Shown here: positions 60,202 through 64,000 of the stretch, one piece after another
How the letters are laid out: each line of letters opens with the position of its first letter
How positions within the stretch are numbered: the stretch's first letter is position 1
Source: Dehalococcoidia bacterium
GTDB lineage: Bacteria > Chloroflexota > Dehalococcoidia > Dehalococcoidales > Fen-1064
Assembly: GCA_011170375.1 (NCBI GenBank)
Contig: DUEV01000002.1
Coordinates: forward strand, 1 to 64,000
Length of the DNA: 64,000 nucleotides
Reading direction: 5' to 3'
Program-made: the position numbers and the translations under genes
Notes under the pieces: model-generated
The model's database searches: none
The model's input: the letters and a program-made list of their open reading frames with translations, nothing else
What the model was told of the DNA's origin: nothing

Positions 60202-60936
60202 TTAAGGCTGTTCGTTCTTTTCTTCCAAGAGATGCATCAATGTGACCGCATTACTGACGGCAAAACCCCCGATGTCGTTATTGAAGTAGATATAAACCTT
60301 GGTAACCTTCAGCCCTGCTATCTTTCGGACCCACTCCCATAGTTCCTCATCCGAGTAACAACCCCCGTAGAGCTCCTGACTGCCGTGGAATCGAATATAG
60401 GCGAAATCGGCTGTGGTCACCTGCGGAGTGGTGAACTCCGGCATGTCATAGATGCAGAACCCGACCCCATACCGCCCGAGCAGGTCAAAAATGGTGTCAT
60501 CCATCCAGGAACGATGGCGAAACTCGAAAACGTGACATGTATCCTTTGGGAGTAACTTAAGGAATGCCTCCAGCCTCGATGCGTCGCGTTTCATCTGCGG
60601 CGGAAGTTGATATAGCAAAGGCCCCAGCTTTTTACCAAGGAGATACGCCCGACCCAGAAACGTTTCGAGCGGCTGAGCAGGCTCTCGCAGACGTTTGATG
60701 TGGGTAATAAAGCGGCTGACCTTGACCGAGTAGACGAAATCTGCCGGCACCGCTTCGCGCCAATTGACAAAAGCTCTCTCAGAAGGGAGACGATAAAAGC
60801 TATTATTAAGCTCTACGGTGGAGAAATTCTGTGCGTAAAATCCCAGCCATGCCGACTTTGATAGATTGGCCGGATAGAACTGCTCAATCCAGTGCTGATA
60901 ATGCCAGCCCGATGTACCAATACGGTACTCCACCAC
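60202..60936 (-). CDS. DUF72 family protein
   Basis: A 244-aa TIM-barrel-like protein of the DUF72 family. It opens YRIGTSGWHYQHWIEQFYPANLSKSAWLGFYAQNFSTVELNNSFYRLP, the classic N-terminus, and has VFEFRHRSWMDD, TADFAYIRFHGS and VYIYFNNDIGGFAVSNA. Widespread and of unknown function; some relatives bind or process nucleic acid bases. Confidence 0.94.
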   Translation of the reverse strand: MVEYRIGTSGWHYQHWIEQFYPANLSKSAWLGFYAQNFSTVELNNSFYRLPSERAFVNWREAVPADFVYSVKVSRFITHIKRLREPAQPLETFLGRAYLLGKKLGPLLYQLPPQMKRDASRLEAFLKLLPKDTCHVFEFRHRSWMDDTIFDLLGRYGVGFCIYDMPEFTTPQVTTADFAYIRFHGSQELYGGCYSDEELWEWVRKIAGLKVTKVYIYFNNDIGGFAVSNAVTLMHLLEEKNEQP

Positions 60937-61013
60937 CGTCGACCCCTCCCGGTCTTGAGTGATGCAACTGTAGTATAGTAGTGTATTTGTAACTGGTATG
61001 CAGCAGCGATTAC

Positions 61014-61784
61014 TTACTCACCATGCAAAGAAGAAGCGCCTGATATGTCAACATCAACCAGAGTGGCGTCACCCAAGTAGGTCAGACTTGAAGCACCGCT
61101 TAGTTCGACATCAAGCCGACCATCTACATGCACTGTCCCACTGCTAGCCCCGCTAAAATCGACATCGGCACTATTTACCGGGAATTCAACCATTTCCACA
61201 TGACTGGCACCGGACAAGTCGAGTACAATATCATCCGCCGAACCCCGCAAACGAACAGTGCTCGCCCCAGATATGTCGAATCTAGTATCTCCAGCGGTCA
61301 CCTCTCCGACAACAGTACTCGCCCCAGAGATATCAAACGCCATGTCACCGGCTACCATATCCTCTATGTCCAGCGAGCTTGCCCCCGACACCTCAATATC
61401 CAGGTCTTCTACAGACTCGAATCCCGAAACAGTCCCCTCCGTCGCCCCGGATAGCTCCAGGCTACAAAGCTGGGGCATGGTTATTTCTGCCCGATATGTC
61501 GCTGACCTGAACATCACTGTGGGCCGCACACCTATCTTCAATGTCGAACCCTGCTGTGAGACCCGAATATATTCAAAGAGATTGTCATCTGCGGTAATAC
61601 TGACACTATATTGGTCAGACTGTACAATCTCAACTTCAAAGGCATGGCCAACCTCAACCCGGGTGAAATCACTGAAGTCCATATCCTCAGTTACTAATAT
61701 CCCTGAACCTGTAACAATGGTACAACCTGTGAGCAGTCCTGCAGTTATTACCACTACCACTGCCAACGTTATCATTCTCTTCAT
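61014..61784 (-). CDS. DUF2807 (auto-transporter adhesin head GIN-like) lipoprotein
   Basis: A ~256-aa exported protein: signal peptide ITLAVVVVITAGLLTGC with lipobox LLTGC, then a right-handed beta-helix-like domain with seven repeats of the DISGASxx or ELSGASS type (VSGASSLDIED, ISGASTVVGEV, LSGASHVEMVE, FSGASSGTVHV). ATG 61784 is taken as start since it begins the signal peptide and has GGAGGAAAG upstream; the frame opens at 61805. Surface protein, role unknown. Confidence 0.92.
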   Translation of the reverse strand: MKRMITLAVVVVITAGLLTGCTIVTGSGILVTEDMDFSDFTRVEVGHAFEVEIVQSDQYSVSITADDNLFEYIRVSQQGSTLKIGVRPTVMFRSATYRAEITMPQLCSLELSGATEGTVSGFESVEDLDIEVSGASSLDIEDMVAGDMAFDISGASTVVGEVTAGDTRFDISGASTVRLRGSADDIVLDLSGASHVEMVEFPVNSADVDFSGASSGTVHVDGRLDVELSGASSLTYLGDATLVDVDISGASSLHGE

Positions 61785-61848
61785 GGAATATCTTTCCTCC
61801 AACAAGCTTTACGATTGAGTATATAAATAACAGTATGCTCGCTAAATA

Positions 61849-62802
61849 TTAGCGTCTGATTATTGCGTTGCCGTCGCGCTTCCATTTACTACTTAACAGC
61901 TCGCTGGCATCAAGCAGGGTCTGCAGTGTCCGGTAGCGCGAGTCGCTCAGTTTGTGGACACCGAGGAACTTGGCAGCATCAGCAGCCGCATTGGGACCGG
62001 GAATAGACTTTCCTGATGTTCCTGCCCGTTTCGACCAGGCGGCGTCAACCCTGGTATCCCAACCTGTCAAATCCTGCGGCTCTGTCGCCACGGCCGACCC
62101 CTGTTCAGCAAGTTCAACGGTGACATCACCAGCCCCCCTCGGACGGATAACCTTTACTCCGGGAGAAGCCTCCAGATATTTGGCAAAGGTAGCATAACCC
62201 AGAGCACGAAAATCAAAGCTGGGGTCTAGGCGCTGAATTGTCTGGTGAAGCTTACTCCCCACAACCCGCCCCTCTTCATCAATTGACGCCTCGACAGCAC
62301 GTATCAGTAGGGCATCCCTTTTCTTTCTCTTACTAGGACGTATCTTTGTCCGCTGACGGCCAGTCTTCTCCAAATAGTAATAACGATCGCATGATATTAC
62401 CAGTGAATGCGGCGCTGTTTCCTCACGCCCAGCCCCAATAACCGCCTTCCCGGCAGCCCGCAGGCGGTTCACCAGCGAGACAAAATCACTATCAGAAGAG
62501 ACTATTACGAAGGTATCTACCGGCGACTGGTACAGTAATTCTATAGCATCAATGGCAAGCCTGATATCACTGGAGTTCTTGGATTGAGCAGCGTGAAACA
62601 ACTGGATTGGCTCAATTCCTAATTGAAGAAGCTGGTCCCGCCGGCTGCCAGCCGTCGACCAGTCACCATAAGCCCTCTTCACAATAATTCGCCCGACATG
62701 TGATAGCTGGTCGAATAGCCATTGTATTGAGTCCAGGCCGACATTCTCAAAATCAATCAGAACGGCAAGTTGCCGGTCGGCTATCGGTTCGCCTGTTGTC
62801 AT
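61849..62802 (-). CDS. NYN-domain (LabA/DUF88) protein with OST-HTH/LOTUS domain
   Basis: A 317-aa protein. Residues ~8-150 are a NYN PIN-like nuclease domain with acidic residues in VLIDFENVGLD, SDIRLAIDAIELLY and VSSDSDFVSLVNRLR. Residues ~165-230 match the OST-HTH/LOTUS fold (LIRAVEASIDEEGRVVGSKLHQTI, LDPSFDFRALGYATFAKYLEAS), which binds RNA or RNA helicases in eukaryotes. A further C-terminal helical segment may be a second copy. Likely an RNA-processing nuclease. Confidence 0.9.
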   Translation of the reverse strand: MTTGEPIADRQLAVLIDFENVGLDSIQWLFDQLSHVGRIIVKRAYGDWSTAGSRRDQLLQLGIEPIQLFHAAQSKNSSDIRLAIDAIELLYQSPVDTFVIVSSDSDFVSLVNRLRAAGKAVIGAGREETAPHSLVISCDRYYYLEKTGRQRTKIRPSKRKKRDALLIRAVEASIDEEGRVVGSKLHQTIQRLDPSFDFRALGYATFAKYLEASPGVKVIRPRGAGDVTVELAEQGSAVATEPQDLTGWDTRVDAAWSKRAGTSGKSIPGPNAAADAAKFLGVHKLSDSRYRTLQTLLDASELLSSKWKRDGNAIIRR

Positions 62803-62955
62803 CTTAGACCTCCCCGTTCACTTTCAGAGTCCGTATAGACTATTATCATGTTCCACTCCAATGTAGTGCCTTAAAGGGATATTGTCAATCCTGAGGCTTT
62901 GACAAACGCTATCCTGCTGCCTAAGATATCCTCAGAGGGCTTTCAGGTATATAAC

Positions 62956-63228
62956 ATGCCAGTAATTGAACTGATACCAGACCTATCCAGTTGCATCGAG
63001 ACCGTAGCCAAGCGTGAATACGAGAAGGTCAGCAAGGCGCTACTCACGGCTGCCAAACGGGACGAAGAACTCGAACAGAAAGTGGAAACATTGAGACTCT
63101 TCCTCGAAAACATGGACTTCAGGAAGCTGCGCTCAGAGTCAGAGAAGCATATCCTGAATGGTAAAATTGTGAAATTCATTATTTCCCTGGATAATGGACG
63201 GCCCAAGTACGAAATGCAAGTATCCTGA
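62956..63228 (+). CDS. Small helical hypothetical protein
   Basis: A ~90-aa mostly helical protein, charged, with a central coiled-coil-like section (KREYEKVSKALLTAAKRDEEL). ATG 62956 with AGGT eight bases upstream is preferred; a TTG at 62898 region would add 19 residues. No recognised family. Lies upstream of trkH. Confidence 0.55.
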   Translation: MPVIELIPDLSSCIETVAKREYEKVSKALLTAAKRDEELEQKVETLRLFLENMDFRKLRSESEKHILNGKIVKFIISLDNGRPKYEMQVS

Positions 63229-63355
63229 CAAGCTACCTCCCACTGCTACCGACCAGTCCAAAGCAAGCCCGCTATTAGTATTCAAAGGCAAAATTAGACT
63301 GTCATGCTCACATTATCAAGTGTGGTACAATTGAGCAATCAGGGGCTGTCATAGC

Positions 63356-64000
63356 ATGAGCCAACCAGAATGGGTTCCGACTAGAAAACCGGGTGACAGG
63401 GTATTACGTATACCTAGGGTCAGGTCCTGGCGTGTCCCTATTCCGCTTGTCGCAAAGCCAAGAACGGGTGGGGCTTCATCCCTGATTCTGATCTATGGTT
63501 TTGCCGGTGTAATCATACTGGGCACTCTTCTGCTGATGTTGCCGGTCGCAAGCAAAACAGGACAATCTACCTCTTTTGTGGACGCCCTCTTTACATCTAC
63601 TTCAGCGGTCTGTGTTACCGGTCTGGTGGTGGTGGATACTGCTGACCATTGGAACTATTTCGGCCAGGGGGTGATTCTTACCCTGATCCAGATAGGCGGA
63701 TTCGGCTTCATGACGAGCGCGACGCTTTTCTTGCTGATGTTTGGACGGAGAATTGGTCTTCAGGAGCGACTGCTTATCGGAGAATCAATGGGACTAGCCA
63801 GACCGGGAGGCGTGGTCAGACTTATCAGGCGAATGGCAATATTCACCATCTCTGTAGAGATTGTTGGTGCTGCGGTTTTCTACGTGAGACTATCAATGGA
63901 AGACCCTGAGGGTATGTCATTATGGCGGTCCGTCTTTCAATCTGTCTCCGCTTTCAATAATGCTGGCTTCGATGTGTTCGGAGGCTTCCGCAGCCTGTCC
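63356..64000 (+). CDS. trkH: TrkH/KtrB-type potassium transporter (partial, runs off right edge)
   Basis: The first 215 codons of a potassium-translocating subunit. After a ~45-residue basic N-terminus the membrane helices begin (SLILIYGFAGVIILGTLLLM). The first selectivity-filter loop is TSTSAVCVTGLVVVDT, with VTGL as the K+ filter, followed by QIGGFGFMTSATLFLLMFG. AGGGG site before ATG 63356. The rest and any trkA partner lie beyond the window. Confidence 0.93.
   Translation, partial: MSQPEWVPTRKPGDRVLRIPRVRSWRVPIPLVAKPRTGGASSLILIYGFAGVIILGTLLLMLPVASKTGQSTSFVDALFTSTSAVCVTGLVVVDTADHWNYFGQGVILTLIQIGGFGFMTSATLFLLMFGRRIGLQERLLIGESMGLARPGGVVRLIRRMAIFTISVEIVGAAVFYVRLSMEDPEGMSLWRSVFQSVSAFNNAGFDVFGGFRSLS

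Noticed and set aside
1-64000. CRISPR arrays, insertion sequences with transposase, rRNA genes
   Set aside because: No regularly spaced repeats with unique spacers, no transposase frame and no rRNA segments were seen in the window.

Overview
The window looks like about 64 kb of chromosome from an anaerobic member of the Chloroflexota, most likely Dehalococcoidia-related. This is inferred from gene content, not from a marker gene: an aldehyde ferredoxin oxidoreductase with its ferredoxin, unlinked acyl-CoA dehydrogenase pairs, a DsrMK-like membrane Fe-S module, DUF362, DUF39 and an archaeal-type Thi4. Start codons are a mix of ATG, GTG and TTG, and promoters are mostly bacterial sigma-70 type (TTGACA-N17-TAnnnT). 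No plasmid or complete phage is seen.

Layout. 1-2.8 kb: the N-terminal part of a huge Ser/Thr kinase-AAA regulator, then a repeat-rich AT-biased stretch without genes. 2.8-6.1 kb: a tyrosine recombinase beside a tRNA-Gly(CCC) gene, then a secreted carboxylesterase. 6.2-16.6 kb: housekeeping genes (queH, HAD phosphatase, metallophosphoesterase, hisF, queA, cinA-like, SMP-30, cvpA, amidase) plus a Pycsar-effector-like membrane protein broken by an amber codon. 16.7-21.6 kb: a second complete copy of the giant kinase, with the same promoter at the same distance, followed by an acetyltransferase bracketed by copies of the kinase 3' end, and an HNH protein. 21.6-33.4 kb: acyl-CoA dehydrogenases, flavin reductase, ferredoxin/AOR, ABC-F, EEP-domain membrane protein, HtpX-like protease, LemA.

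33.5-51.3 kb is the most coherent part and is devoted to sulfur. An Rrf2-headed operon (cysK, cysE, NIL protein, nifS, nifU, fdhD, HIT) converges on a tusA-dsrE-nifS-iscU/MIP18 operon. Next come a DUF39 homocysteine-biosynthesis gene behind a candidate structured RNA leader, a TPP riboswitch with thi4, a DUF362 protein, and a DsbA-like protein whose active-site Cys codon is UGA followed by a SECIS-like hairpin (a candidate selenoprotein). The stretch ends in an ArsR-controlled dsrE-tusA-dsrM-dsrK-fmdB operon. Together these make cysteine, move sulfane sulfur through TusA/DsrE carriers, build Fe-S clusters, and supply sulfur to formate dehydrogenase and thiamine thiazole.

51.4-64 kb: gene remnants, prepilin peptidase, glycerate kinase, site-2 protease, a HAD phosphatase that seems to start at ATT, another acyl-CoA dehydrogenase pair, a response regulator, DUF72, DUF2807, a NYN-LOTUS protein, and the start of a TrkH potassium transporter.

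Most notable: the candidate selenocysteine DsbA-like protein, the unassigned leader RNA upstream of the DUF39 gene, the two DsrE/TusA systems, the palindrome array near 2.0-2.1 kb, and the interrupted Pycsar-like effector.
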